Below are positions 1 to 11,258 of a stretch of DNA of 64,000 nt, one piece after another. The position numbers and the translations under genes were made by a program. The stretch lies in assembly GCF_011386835.1 (NCBI RefSeq), contig NC_088799.1:72063302-72127301 (forward strand), written 5' to 3'. The DNA is from Chrysemys picta bellii (taxonomy: Eukaryota > Chordata > Testudines > Emydidae). Each line of letters starts with the position of its first letter. Positions within the stretch are counted from its first letter, which is position 1. The notes under the pieces are model-generated. The model searched no databases and was not told the origin of the DNA. It was given only the letters and a program-made list of their open reading frames with translations.

Positions 1-1127
1 AGGGAAAACACATTACTCACTAAATAGCACTCCATTACTGGAAATTCATACACATACAGTAAATGATCTTCTCTGGGCAGACTTTCCTTGCCAGGATTAA
101 TTAAGATACCTAGTTACTCTGTTTCTTACATCCTTCCTAAAGTGTGTGGTTTATAACTAGACAATAAAAAATTCTAAAAGCTAAGGTCAAAAAGCTAACA
201 AATTGAGCTTCATTACTTAAAATCAGTTTCAGGCTATTGTGTGAGTTGAGTTTGTGTGACTAGAGAAGTCTTTTCTAGTAGAATATACAAATGTCAGAGT
301 CCCCAAAGCTGAAAATAAGAGGACCCCTGTGCTGTCATGGAGCAACACTGTCTTCAGTGGGGCTCCGCACAGGAGTCTGCTTACTCAGAACAGCTTCTGG
401 AATTGGGGCCCGGTCAAAGGAATGGAAGAACAAGTTTGATCACATGACCAATCCTTTAAAAAGTTCCATTGGGATATTACTGCAGCTCCTTTAAACCAGT
501 CAGCAACATCTTCACAATAGCAATGGTGCCTATGAAAATTATATGATAGTCTTTGCGTCCCTGCATCACAGTAAAATATCATCTTTAAATACTTTATATT
601 CATTTTCTGTGCATTTCAACAGATGCCCAACTATACAAAACCAGGTGTTAGGCAGTATTCATTCAAAATGACTGTATACAATATATTCATGAGCAAAAGA
701 GTGGGAGAGGAAAATGGTCATGAAAATAAAGTGCATTCTAGATTGATGTTACAACAAAATATTAATATACCATCTTATCAGCATGAGAATACATCTTATC
801 CCAGTGTCTCTTATGGGAGCTGAAAGGAGAGAAGGAAGCCGAGGAAAGAAAAGAAAGGTGTAAGAGATGGGAAGGTATGTTAATATATTGCAGTCTGCTG
901 CATTAGAGGTGAGGAAGAAATACCAACCAAGGACTCAGAGGTTTGGTATGGTTATACCTATTTCATTTTATGTTGTCGTTTTTTTAGTTGTGCATATCTG
1001 AGCTGAAGAGGACTAGGAGCAGCTTCAAGGACTCCAAGAACAGGTCTACTGAAGGTCTCCATCACCATAGTACCTGAACATATCAGGCACATCAATGTAC
1101 TGACCTTCAGGAACCTTGTGCAAAAGA
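1..1127. other. No gene recognised; AT-rich unique DNA
   Basis: Only short, non-homologous open frames occur here. A purine-rich patch lies near 825-860. I see no repeat with clear boundaries and no exon-like conserved protein. Confidence 0.5.
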
Positions 1128-1200
1128 GGAATTATTATTATCACTGTTTTATAGATAAGTATCTAAGATAAGGCATGATCATGAGCCAGACTATATCAAC
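1128..1200 (-). repeat. MIR-like SINE fragment (3' part)
   Basis: On the plus strand an ATT-rich tail is followed by 'cactgttttatagataag' and then an 'aaggc' stretch. This matches the reverse complement of the MIR segment that reads roughly 'cttatctataaaacagtg'. It is probably the same insertion as 1482-1567, with about 280 bases of other sequence between the two halves. Confidence 0.4.
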
Positions 1201-1394
1201 TAAACAGTATTGGAATTCAGAAATCATGAAATAGTCCTCTTCAAAAATAACTGATTATTTTAGCATTTGGGATTGGAAAATATTATAAATATTCACTCTT
1301 TTTATTAGCCTTTTGGTTTTGAGCCCTTAGGGTTTACATTCTCAAGCTTTTCTCCACGTCCAAGAGATTTAGAAACTTACTTTCTTGTTAAATA

Positions 1395-1475
1395 TAAACT
1401 GAGATTCTCACATGACTCCAAGAGCTGAGGCTTTCAGAAAACAGGTATTGTGAGACTTTAAAATTCTGAGAGTTA
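1395..1475. repeat. Fragment of a dispersed repeat ('gagattctcacatgactcc')
   Basis: The stretch contains 'gagattctcacatgactcc', an 'agagctgaggcttt' segment and a 'gtgagact...aaattctgagag' segment. This resembles a repeat common in turtle DNA with alternating 'gagatt/aatctc' and 'ctccaggagctg' blocks. It sits between two MIR halves and may be the insertion that split them. No target duplication was identified. Confidence 0.35.
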
Positions 1476-1481
1476 CACTGG

Positions 1482-1567
1482 CTGCATGGCACACAGGTAG
1501 TCTATGGCAGAGTTAGGGATGGAATCTAAATCTCCTAAGTAGCTGCCTTAACCACAAAGTCATCCTT
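1482..1567 (-). repeat. MIR-like SINE fragment (5' part)
   Basis: The sequence 'ggcagagttagggatggaat' leads into 'tctcctaagtagctgcctta' and 'accacaaagtcatcctt'. This is the reverse complement of the MIR tRNA-related head, which reads aggatg-ctttgtggt...agga-gat...ccctaactctgcc. It is heavily diverged. Confidence 0.6.
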
Positions 1568-2722
1568 GTTAATGTCTCTGAAGAAGGTGTGTTCCTCCAT
1601 CACCAGTGTTGGTGCACATACTGTTTTTATTTATTCCACTAGTAGTGGTGGTGGGATGTGGTTTGTGTCTCTTAAGTTGCTTCCTACAATTCTTTTGTAC
1701 AAGGTAAGGAGTATACCAACTTATTTTTGAGAACAGCTGCTTGTTAAAGAAAGACATGAGCACTTGTTGTTCAGAATGAATGAAAAAATGTGTCCAATAG
1801 CCTAGCAGTGCATGGTTCAAGATGAAAAAATGGCCAAAGGAGAGAAAAATATAGTATTTCAACAAGAGACAAAGAATTGTGAGGCCCAGTCTTTTCCCCA
1901 CAGGATACAGATCACTCCAATTGAACCCTGTGGGAGTTGCATATATCCTGCAGGAGGAGAATCAAGTCTCTGGAGAGGAGAGAGAGCCTATTCAAAGCTG
2001 AATTTGGAGGAGGAGATGGTCTGATTCTCCACAGCTCTGAATTTTGTGTAGCCATTACCCCTGGCTACACATAAAGTGTGTGTAAAACACTTCCACCAGT
2101 GTGAATAAATAGAGAGTTTTGATTTAGTAGGTTTTTTTTTTATCCATGTTACATTCACTTTGTGCAGGTGTAATGGATACACAAAATACAGAGCAGTGGA
2201 GAATCTGGTTCCTAGCCTCAAACTAGTATGTTAAGGGGTAGACAGTATTATCTGAGCAGTTACATGAGCAGGAGAAATACTACATTACAGCCAAGATGTA
2301 ATCTACATATTACTCCTGAAAGGAAAAGGGACTGGGAGTATACAAAGCAACACAAGGAAATGGGTTGGAGCTTTGAAAATAGAGAAAGTGAGGACCTAGA
2401 AAGCAGAGAGTTATGTAGTACTTCCTTCCTGGTTTGTCAACCCTAATAATTCATAAATGACGAGTCAAACCAGGGTAAATCAAGAGATTCTTAAAAATCA
2501 TATTGTGTGGTGTGGTTTTTTGTTTGTTTGTTTGTTTTAAATAAAGCCTTTAGGTTCTTTTTCCTTGCCTTCTGGTTTTTTTGGATTACACACAGGTCAA
2601 GTTTTAGCTTTTCTCTACAACTATGAATTTTATGGTAATTTTTTTAGAAATCCAGATTAATCTTTCTGTGTATTTGATACTCAAGCTGGGTTAGTTGGGA
2701 GAAGTCACAGAAGCATGTCTGG
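1568..2722. other. No gene recognised; a simple (GTTT)n run at about 2519-2536
   Basis: Open frames of up to 110 codons overlap on both strands and show no recognisable domain. A short (gttt)n run is present. I see nothing else supportable. Confidence 0.5.
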
Positions 2723-3243
2723 CAGGGATCAGCAACCTTTGGCACATGGCCCTCCAGGGTAAGCATCCTGGCAGGTCTAGCCGGTTGTTTATCTGCCGCG
2801 TCCGCAGGTTCGGCCAATTGCAGCTCCCACTGGCTGCGGTTTGCCGTCCCAGGCCAATGGAGGCTTGGGCCGAGGGATGTGCTGGCCGCACAATGGGGGG
2901 AGGGATAGCTCAGTGGTTTGAGCATTGGCCTGCTAAACCCAGGGTTGTGAGTTCAATCCTGGAGGGGGCCACTTAGGGATCTGGGGCAAAATTTCAGTAT
3001 TTGGTCCTGCTAGTGAAGGCAGGGGGCTGGACTCGATGACCTTTTGGGGTCCCTTCCAGTTCTATGAAATAGGTATATCTCCATATATTTGCTTCCCGCC
3101 GCCCCCATTGGCCTGGACCGGTGAACTGCAGCCAGTGGGAGCTGCCATTGACCAAACCTGTGGACGCGGCAGGTAAACAAACTGGCCTGGCCTGCCAGGG
3201 TGCTTACCATGGTGGGCTGCATGCCAGGGGTTGCCGATCCCTG
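2723..3243. mobile_element. Palindromic hAT-like MITE, interrupted by a tRNA-SINE
   Basis: The left end begins 'cagggatcagcaaccttt' and the right end finishes 'ggggttgccgatccctg', so the termini are inverted repeats. Long GC-rich arms about 170 bp each face each other. Matching blocks are 'cagctcccactggctgcgg' on the left and 'gcagccagtgggagctg' on the right. Flanks read atgtctgg (2715-2722) and atgtatgg (3244-3251), an 8-bp target duplication with one mismatch, as expected for hAT. It is the same family as 49283-49618. The centre is occupied by a SINE at about 2895-3090. There is no coding capacity, so the element is non-autonomous. Confidence 0.85.
2895..3090 (+). repeat. tRNA-derived SINE (tortoise Pol III/SINE type) inside the MITE
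   Basis: The head contains a Pol III A box 'tagctcagtgg' at about 2905-2915 and a B box 'gttcaatcc' at about 2951-2959, in tRNA spacing. A tRNA-unrelated body follows ('cacttagggatctggggcaa') and then a 3' tail 'gatgaccttttggggtccc...ccagttctatgaaa'. That tail has the same form as CR1 3' ends, consistent with the known dependence of turtle SINEs on CR1 reverse transcriptase. Outer boundaries are approximate. It inserted near the axis of the palindromic MITE and so is younger than it. Confidence 0.85.
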
Positions 3244-3344
3244 ATGTATGGCATTGTTTCTGTTCACTGATAGAATAAAATATGCTAACATTTCTGATGC
3301 AAATACATGGGTGAATTTATAATTCCATTTATGGAGGCTCATCT

Positions 3345-3975
3345 AGTCATAGATTCCACGGCCAGACGGGACCATTGTAATCATCTAGTGTGAGCTTCTT
3401 TATATTACACAGGCCATAGAACTTTCCCAAAATAATTCCTGGAGCAGATTTTTTAGAAAAACATCCAATACTGGTTTAAAAATGGTCAGTGATAGAGAAT
3501 CCACCAAAAAAAGTAGTAAATTGTTCCAATGGTTAATTATCCTTACAGTCAAAAATTTAAACTTTATTTCCATTCTGAATTTGTCTAGCTTCAGCTTCCT
3601 GCTAGATTGAAAAGCACATTATTAAATATTTGTTTGTATATACTTATAGACTGTAATCAAGTCACCCCTTAATGTTCTCTTTGTTAAGCTAAATAGATTG
3701 AGCTCTTTGAGTCTGTCACTTATATGACATGTTTTCTGAAGTCTCAATCGTTCTCTAATTCACATGCTCTTCTAAGGACCCTCTCCAATTTATCAACATC
3801 CTTCTTGAATTGTTGGCACTGGAACTGGATGCAGCATTCCAGCAGTGGTCGCACCAGTGCCACATACAGAGGTAAAATAATATTTCTACTTCAACTCAAG
3901 TGTCCCCTGTTTATGCATCCTAGGATCACATTAGCTCTTTTGGCCACAGTATCACAGTTGGAACTCAGGTTCAGT
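3345..3975 (-). mobile_element. CR1 LINE 3' end, old subfamily
   Basis: Read on the minus strand, the segment carries the RT-C-terminal and 3'UTR landmarks of CR1. In plus-strand order they are 'catagattccacggccagacg', then the complement of the 'LFSL.KR..GDLI' region ('caccccttaatgttctcttt'), then 'ggaccctctccaatttatca', and finally 'ggatgcagcattccagcagt' with 'gtcgcaccagtgccacatac'. It is highly diverged and without a continuous frame. Confidence 0.8.
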
Positions 3976-4735
3976 GATTTAAAAAGATATGGGGGTTGTG
4001 GTAGACAGAGTCACTGTTTCCCAGAATAGAGTCCCCCATTCTTCAAATTGGGTTGAGTTGCCATTCACATGTGTGTCCCTTACATCTCTTCATTCCATTG
4101 GGCCCACTGGATCTTGAGAAGTATCTTCTAAAGTTTCCACATTGTGGACCAGGTATTGATTTGAAACTTCTAGTTGTGTGGAATACCTCCCAGTTCTCTT
4201 CTCTCTGGTGGCCATAGCCTGCCCATCTTTATCTGTCTACAGCCACATAGAATGGTACTGCATCTGGTGATTATGAACCACTTGGTCTGCTCTCTGACTT
4301 CCTCTATCTCTGACTCCTTGTTGGTCAGCTCCATTCTTCCTTGAACCTGGGATACTGGTATTTCCCAGACCTGGCTGTCTAGGAACTCCTCAGCTTTTGT
4401 GATTCTCAGTAGTGTCTCAACTTGCCCCTCCAATCCAAGACACTTTTCCTCCAGCACAGCCACCAACTTGCACTTCATGCAAATGAAATCCAATCTGTCT
4501 TTAGTCAGGAAAGAGATCATGGCACACCCGCTGGAGGCTTCAGCACTTTGCTGGCCATCTTGATATTACATGGAATGCTGCATCTGGAAGGAAGCCTCTC
4601 ACACTCCTCTGAAATTGCCCTGTTAGCTGCCTCTGTTTGTCACTCTCAAGTTTGCTTAGCAAATTTTTTATACCAAATCTTCCCTGCTTACCACTGCTCA
4701 GCTCTGGCCCTCACCACCATGGAGTGATTAACCAC
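3976..4735 (-). pseudogene. CR1 ORF1 remnant and 5' region, adjoining the 3' end above
   Basis: A minus-strand frame at 4170-4520 (116 codons) carries CMKCKL followed by a helix with LEEK and LEGQVETL. This aligns by eye with the ORF1 of the large CR1 in this window (CMKCRL, then EEKIQGLEMQV). In CR1 this region is a cysteine-rich (PHD-like) motif followed by a coiled coil. The sequence upstream to about 4735 is presumed 5' leader. Directly downstream lies a CR1 3' end on the same strand, so the pair looks like one element that lost most of ORF1 and nearly all of ORF2. Two adjacent insertions are the alternative. Confidence 0.55.
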
Positions 4736-4973
4736 GTAGATTATGTCTGCACAGTAACTAGACACCCATGGCTGGCCCATGCTTGCTGATTTGGGGTCGC
4801 AGGTCTTGTACTGCGGGGCTGTTTCATTGCTGTGTAGATGTCTTGGCTCGGGCTGAAACCCCGGGCCCTAGAACCCTGCGGGCTGGCTGAGTCTCAGAGC
4901 TCAGGTTCCTGCCTAAGCCTGGAAGTCTACACAGCAGTGAAACAGCCCTGCAGCCCATGCCCTGAGAGCCAGA
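4736..4973. mobile_element. Truncated PIF/Harbinger-like palindromic MITE
   Basis: It belongs to the same family as 21665-21940. The left part reads 'ttatgtctgcacagtaacta' followed by 'gacacccatggctggccca'. The internal inverted blocks are 'ctgtttcattgctgtgtaga' and 'tctacacagcagtgaaacag'. The last part of the right arm is missing, and no matching right terminus is visible before 5040. Confidence 0.65.
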
Positions 4974-6494
4974 ATTGGATTTTTCTTTGATGTATAAACA
5001 TACTCTCAGAGATGTCAAACAGCTGGGCTGATCGATGCTCCAAGGGTTAGAGCCTCACAGACTTTAACAAGGGATGCCGCTTACTCCGGGGTCCACAGCT
5101 GAGCTGTGCAACCTGTACATGGAGAACAGTCAGCCAAACAATCCACAGACAGGCCAGATGCACCACTCACCATATCCCACTACCTCCAAACACAAAGTCT
5201 GCAGTTACTCCCTTCAAAACTCCTTTCTGTGCTGTCTGTTGATGACATGTCATTTTGTTCACTATGTGATGTTGCAGTTCACTTTGTTGGGAAATTTAGA
5301 AAAGATGAATGTTTATGGAAAATGAATGTAAAAGAGGCTTGACAAAAGCAGGTTCTCATGAAAATGTGAGCAAATTTATGAGAAATCTTGGGAGAGTATT
5401 TGCTCAGCACTAATGGTGACATTCAACGGGATAGCTGTCAGTCTTCTGAGCTGTGCAGTGCACCTAGAGTACCATTTTAAAACATTCTTTATCCTCCAGA
5501 ATCACAGAATATAATATTAAAAAGCCCATTGCTCAGTTATTTGCATTGAATATGCATAGAGATTGAACAGTTCCTTGCACAGGAGATGCATACAGATTGC
5601 AATACAGACTATCTTTGGGGCTTGATCCTGATCCTATTCAAGTCTGCAGAAAAACTCCCTTAACTATAGTGGTACAGAATCAAGCATTTGGTCGAGCTTC
5701 CTTCAGCTCCCATTGATAGGACTCTAAAGAGACAGTCGTGATACTAGCAACCTTTATTACATAACTATAGTACCATTTGCAAATAGGAAAAAAGTCCAGA
5801 TGAACTTCCGCTGCAAAATTTCCAGAACAATTTATGGAGAGTGCTAAATTCTGCTTACAAAGATGGAGGCACAGTTTGAAAATCATGAGATCCTTAATGT
5901 TTGGGGACAGAATTACTTCAGCTCACTTTCCTTTGAAATACCCTCTATAATTTCCTTTCTTTTCCCAGTTTCTTCTTTTCCCTAGCTATTTTTTTTTAAA
6001 CAAAGCATTATGCGAAGTGACTACAAAAATAAACGAAACTTTTTACTTAAAGACTGAAGTCCAGAGCCAGTTTGGACTTCCAAAGCAGAAGATGTTAAAT
6101 TTTATGTTTTTTTTTCTTTATTTTTATTGTTCTAATTTAGAGCCACAGTTTGTCCTACATGGGGAAAACCTGCACAGTGGCTAAGGAACTTGATAAGTTT
6201 CCACAGGCATTTTCCTACAAACTGCTCCATACAGAGGTGGAATTACTCAGCACCCCAAGCCTGTGCAACTATGTTAGCCACCATCCCAACGGGACCATGG
6301 CTTCTAAGAATGCCATCGTGGCATGCAGTCCCCACTGATGGCTGTAATAAAACCCCTCGCAAGGCAGAGATTGCAGCTGCTGTTGGAAGTTATTGTTGGC
6401 TCCTGCCAAGGAAAATATGGTGTTTATTATGCTTGCTCTCTGATGCTGTTCCTTACTCTACCAAGCACAGTATCTGGCAGCCAAAGTGTGAGAG
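4974..6494. other. No gene recognised; one weak copy of a near-palindromic repeat
   Basis: Around 5615-5720 the words 'gcttgatcctgatcc' and 'cagctcccattgatagg' resemble the dispersed near-palindromic family described at 28931-28985. T-rich runs occur near 5990 and 6110. A 112-codon frame (6190-6528) shows no domain and runs into a MIR, so I do not treat it as a gene. Confidence 0.45.
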
Positions 6495-6690
6495 GAAGAA
6501 TGGTCCAATGGGTAGTGCACTAACCTGAATTCAACTCCTTGCTGTGCCACTGAATTCCTGTGACCGTGGGCAAATCACTTAGCCTCTTTGTGCCTCAGTG
6601 TCCCTTCTGTCAAATAGGGCTAATAGCCCAGAGGGACCTCATGAGGATAAATACTATAAAGATTGTGGTGTGCTTAGATACCATAGTAAT
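6495..6690 (+). repeat. MIR-like (CORE-SINE) element, almost complete
   Basis: The tRNA-related head 'gaatggtccaatgggtagtg' is followed by 'ctgtgccactgaattcctgt' and the CORE words 'gaccgtgggcaaatcactta' and 'cctctttgtgcctcagtgtc'. The tail is 'catgaggataaatactataa' with 'gtgcttagataccatagtaa'. It is one of the best-preserved MIR copies in the window. Confidence 0.8.
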
Positions 6691-8414
6691 AAGACAGCAA
6701 GATTGTTTGTCCCCTTAATGTCAGTTTGGTAAGGTTGTTTGCTACTTTTCGCACGGTGTAGCAGATTGTTGCATATAGTCCAGAGGGTTTAATGGATAAA
6801 AGTTCTAGTGAAGAATAGTGATCCACCTTGACTTTGTGAAAACCTTAGTTTCTCTTCCTTTTCTTTATCAGCCCATAACCACCTATGTTGTTTGAAGTCA
6901 TCAATAGATTGATACCCACTGTGGCTGTTTTCTTTGCTACAAACTTTTTAATTAACTCTTATCCTGAGTTCACACAATGATGTTTCACAGTGCAAACTCT
7001 GTGCGTGTAGAAGGCAGGACTGACATTTATCACTTACAGTTCATGGCACTTGATAAGATAATCAAACAATCGGGACCTGCAAACCTGTTAGTTTTCCAAT
7101 GCTGGCAACGTTTTCCAAGCACACAGTATGCAGCAAAGTATAACTCTATAAAAGAGCAACCGCCAACACCAGAGACCTCATTTTGTACTGTACAAGTGAT
7201 TTTTGTTTAGAGTGTAATTTTAACTTTGGCTATTTGTATGATTAAAAGTCAGTGAAAAAATAACCTCTTTGATTGCCCATTCTGTTTAGAGTTTGTGATC
7301 CTCCTCACTCCGCCATTAGATGTGTTCCCAAGAGCAAGCAGTTTTCTGTTTGGGGGGTTATGTAATGAGAGAGTCCCATAAATTCAGCTCCCTGTTTTGC
7401 TTTGCAAACAAATGTCTAACATTTTGGAAAAGTGAAGCAAGTACAGTACCAGAATTCATGTGACACTTTCCCTCAAGAGAAGAACAAGTTAAGTGAGCTG
7501 GAGGCCAGACTGACAAACATTATAAATGTGACATTTTGTTGTTTGCACTGTCGTCTTTATGCAGTAGCCACTCCAGATGACAATGGTATGGAAAACTCCT
7601 GCAGCAGCTAAGTGATACTCCTGATATGGCATAAGCCAGCCTCAGAGAAAGCATTATTCATATGCATAGATGACATATCTTCCACCATCTATGTAAGAGT
7701 CCCAAGGTATATTACTGAACTGCTGTCACCCCACTTGGGAGCTCACTGTAGTACTGGCTAAGACATAAGGCCAGCCATAAACAACAAGCTTTTTGAAAGT
7801 TTTTGTTTTCAACTTTTATATCTTAGTAGAATAAAATACCCCTGGGATGGAGCTATGGTTTATACTGGAGCTAAACAAAGAATTCAGATTGAATAATTTG
7901 TTTGGTGAGTTTCACCTTTCCTAAGTTCACAAACTGATTTTAAAGTTCTCAAATAGATTTCTAATTTGAAAGTATTCCAAAGTGGCTGTAATGATCATTC
8001 TTCCTCTGCAGATATTTCACAGGAAGTTTCTTGTCAATATTTATACTTTGCAATACATTCTATATTGGCTAGTGTGATACATCATTTGATATTGTTTCTG
8101 TTCCTTGACTAAGTGAATTAGGAAATTTACTGACACAGCATGAATTACAAATACCAGTATTATAATTGCATAAACAATTCAAAATTCACTTTTAATGAAG
8201 ACCAAGCCTTTGACAACTTTTCACAAATATTTGCACTAGTAGAGCTAAAATGCTCTTTTTTTAAAGTAAACACCAAAGATCCAGAATACAGTAAATAAAA
8301 CTTTGGATTGAATTCAAAAGAATTTTTGCAGTCATTTCTCTCACCATTGACTTTGCTCTAGTTCATAGAGTATTCCTATAATATGTTTCATATATTTTAC
8401 TACATATCATCATT
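6691..8414. other. No gene or repeat recognised
   Basis: Low-GC sequence. The largest frame is 77 codons (6977-7210) and has no recognisable domain. I see nothing supportable here. Confidence 0.5.
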
Positions 8415-8580
8415 TGATAGTGCCTAAAGATCATAGTGATTTAGGAAGAAAATGAATTATCTTAATTGTAAAGATGAGGAACTAATGCACAGGTATGTTA
8501 AGTTACTTGTCCATGATGTAATTCATAGGCAGAGCTGGAAGTAAAATTGATTCTTAACGCTTGGTTTAACCACAAAACCA
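8415..8580 (-). repeat. MIR-like SINE
   Basis: On the plus strand 'aaagatgaggaactaatgca' and 'gttaagttacttgtccatga' are followed by 'ggcagagctggaagtaaaat' and 'ggtttaaccacaaaaccaa'. This is the MIR CORE and tRNA-related head in reverse orientation. Confidence 0.65.
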
Positions 8581-11008
8581 AACCCCATCTACCAAAACCT
8601 TCTGCTCTGTAAGTGATGGAAGACTTTTAAGAATAGCATTAATCTCCACTTATTTGTGAAAGAAGTCATACCAAATAGAAGGTACAATATCGCTCTACCT
8701 AAACCAGGTACAGCTGATATGCGACAAATTCTAGCCTCCAAAGTTTCAAGAGGATACAGAAAATCTAGAAAAAATACAAAGGACAACCAAAATAATATGA
8801 AGACTGGAGAATAATAAATGTCTGGGTGGACTGAGAATGTCTTTAATCATGCCAGAATAAGTCTGGGACAGGATGGGTTATGCATGGCAGTTTTACCATT
8901 GACTTAACGTGGAGCAGAATTAGGCCAATGATGGACAACTATGGAAATCCCCAGACTACTTGTCTCAAAAAGTGGCAGAACAAAGATTTGTAGTTAAGGA
9001 AAATTAAAGCTACAATTTAGTCAGAAGGTTTTACAAGTGAACTAATTAGATTAGTGGAATAACCCTGAATACTGTAGTCATAGGTGATGGCTTGCAAATA
9101 TTTAAGTACAGGGTAGAAAAGGGGATAGTGAGAATCATGCAGTGCGTAGTCCTGCAAAATGCAGCCATGGCTATATATTAATGAATAAATAGTGATAAGT
9201 CATCCACAAATAAAGAATCTGAAAATAAATGATATTTCTGAACAAACAAAAACAAAAAGCAGTATCATCGTTTCTAAACACCTCTATATCTAAGAGGGAA
9301 TCACTATATACTGATGGGAATAATTAACATGGGGCAAAGCCTCAGCTGGTGTAAGTATGAGGTGTTACACTGAGCATGCCAATATACACCAGCTAAAGCT
9401 CTGTTCCCACCTTCTCAAATGCAAATTGCCTCATTCTAAATCTTTTAAAATAAAAATGGCAATTTGCCTTTGATCCTGTTGAGGTTTTCTGTAGGGTATT
9501 TCTATCCTCTCTGAGTTCTTACCATACAAAATTTCTGCTGGAGGATTCAAGAACTCCTAGATTTTAAGGAGCCCTCCTAAACACATCTTAATTCCAAAAT
9601 TCCTCTTGAGAGCCTTGTGCACTTTTCAGCAATAAAGCTTCTGCCTCTGTTATTACTGTTTATTTTTGTGAAAGAAGCCACTAACATCAGGAAACAAATG
9701 GTGATCTCTCCCAGCAGTCTTATTCTATTAAGGACAGCCACTATTGTGTCTGCAGCAGTGTACAAAGCATAGGATATAATTTTTGTGCTGTAGTCTCCTG
9801 ATTGCTTTGTTGATCTCTGCTTGTGACAGATTAACTTTGCTGCACATCCATAGGTCACCAAACACCCTTTCTGTGTTTGCACTGGTCGTCAATGCTGTGA
9901 AGGAAGATTTTAAATTGAAAATAACACTTGCTTTTGTTGTCTCTTATTTGAGAAGCCCAGAATTCAATAGCAGAGGTGTTGTAGGGTCGTGCTGAGGTGC
10001 ATTTGCAGGGCTAGGTGGGAAAGCTTCCATGATAATGCCCATCCCTCATTGTACCTGCCTCTAGCTAGTGCTGTAATTCCCTGACATTTATGGGAACTCT
10101 TTTCATAAAAAATTTAAAGATGAAAAATGTTAAGAAAAGAGACTCAATACACCACCCAAGGGTAATGATGAGAAAAGGAAAGGTTATTTTATTATCAAAG
10201 ATACAAAAGAAGTCACTCCCCGGCCCCCGCAACTGATTTTCCAACTGATTTTCCTACTCAAATAAAGCAGAAACCTTCATCCTTTATATTTAATTTTGAT
10301 CAGCTTTTCCTTGAAAGTTGAGCTAGTTTTGACTTAATCACTCTTTTCAAACTAATTACCAAAGCATCAAAAATGTAGTTCAGAACAAGCACATACATTT
10401 TTAATCATTTATGGGAATGCTCTTTTACAAAAAAAAAATCCTATCCATATTTTCAAAGAGGAGGTTGGCATGCAGGGATTAGGAAAGTGAAATAAAGGTG
10501 CTGGTGCTGGCTCCATGGAATACAGGAACTCATCCAGGAAAGAGAAGTGAGTCCAATATTGTCAATCCTTCCCTCCTCTCATCAAAAGGACAGTGTTACA
10601 GGAGTGGAGAAGCACAGTGGGCTACTGAATTCTGATTCACAGACTGTGTGCTTCTCCATGAGACAGAGAGACCCAAACTAACAACCTGATTGCAGGACTG
10701 ATTCCTTCCTGTTCTAATGCAGAATTCTTCCTTATAGTCTTTTCTAGTAGCTTCCAAAATGAAGTCTTTGTTTTTCTGCTAGTAAACAGGGTGATGAATA
10801 ACACAGTACCCCCGATTCCATTCATTCTTGGGGCCACCTTTTAAAACAGCAAAGGAAACCATTAATGGAGCTTTTCTGAAAATGGGACTGAAGTGAAATG
10901 CAAAGGCAATTTATAAACCTTTTATATACAGTTCCAGACAGACTATTCACCTTTCACAAGCAAAATAAACCATGTTCTGCCTTGCTTTTTCCAGAAATGG
11001 CAAGACAT
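8581..11008. other. No gene recognised; a short 10-bp inverted repeat at 9344-9394
   Basis: 'agctggtgta' at 9344-9353 and its complement 'tacaccagct' at 9385-9394 form a small stem. This probably belongs to the old near-palindromic repeats of amniote genomes. An A-run lies near 10430. Frames such as 9577-9882 (101 codons) show no domain. Confidence 0.4.
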
Positions 11009-11245
11009 GAGGGGCAGTGTGGTCTGCTGGATAGGGCACTGAGTTAGGACGTGGGAGATCCACATTCTAGTCCTTGCTCTTCCACTGGCATGCTGCATAA
11101 ACTTAGGCAAGTCACTTTTCTCTTCTTAGCTGTAGTTTGCAAATTCTTTAGGCCAAGGGCACAATATTACTATGTGTAGATGCAACATCTAGCACTGGGG
11201 ATCCTTGTCTCACTGGGGTGTCTGGTCACTACTGTTATTCAAATA
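11009..11245 (+). repeat. MIR-like SINE
   Basis: It starts 'ggggcagtgtggtctgctgg' and continues with 'agggcactgagttaggacgt', 'ttccactggcatgctg' and 'cttaggcaagtcacttttct'. The tail words 'atctagcactggggatcctt' resemble the turtle-type MIR 3' end. It ends just before the LTR-like unit at 11259. Confidence 0.7.
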
Positions 11246-11258
11246 AGTTAAATGTGTG

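Noticed and set aside
2899..2970. A tRNA gene suggested by A and B boxes
   Set aside because: The boxes belong to the head of a SINE, with a tRNA-unrelated body and CR1-like tail attached directly and no mature tRNA 3' end.
4170..4520. A host zinc-finger gene from the CMKC motif
   Set aside because: The motif and the following helix match ORF1 of the CR1 at 34.8-35.6 kb, and a CR1 3' end adjoins it.
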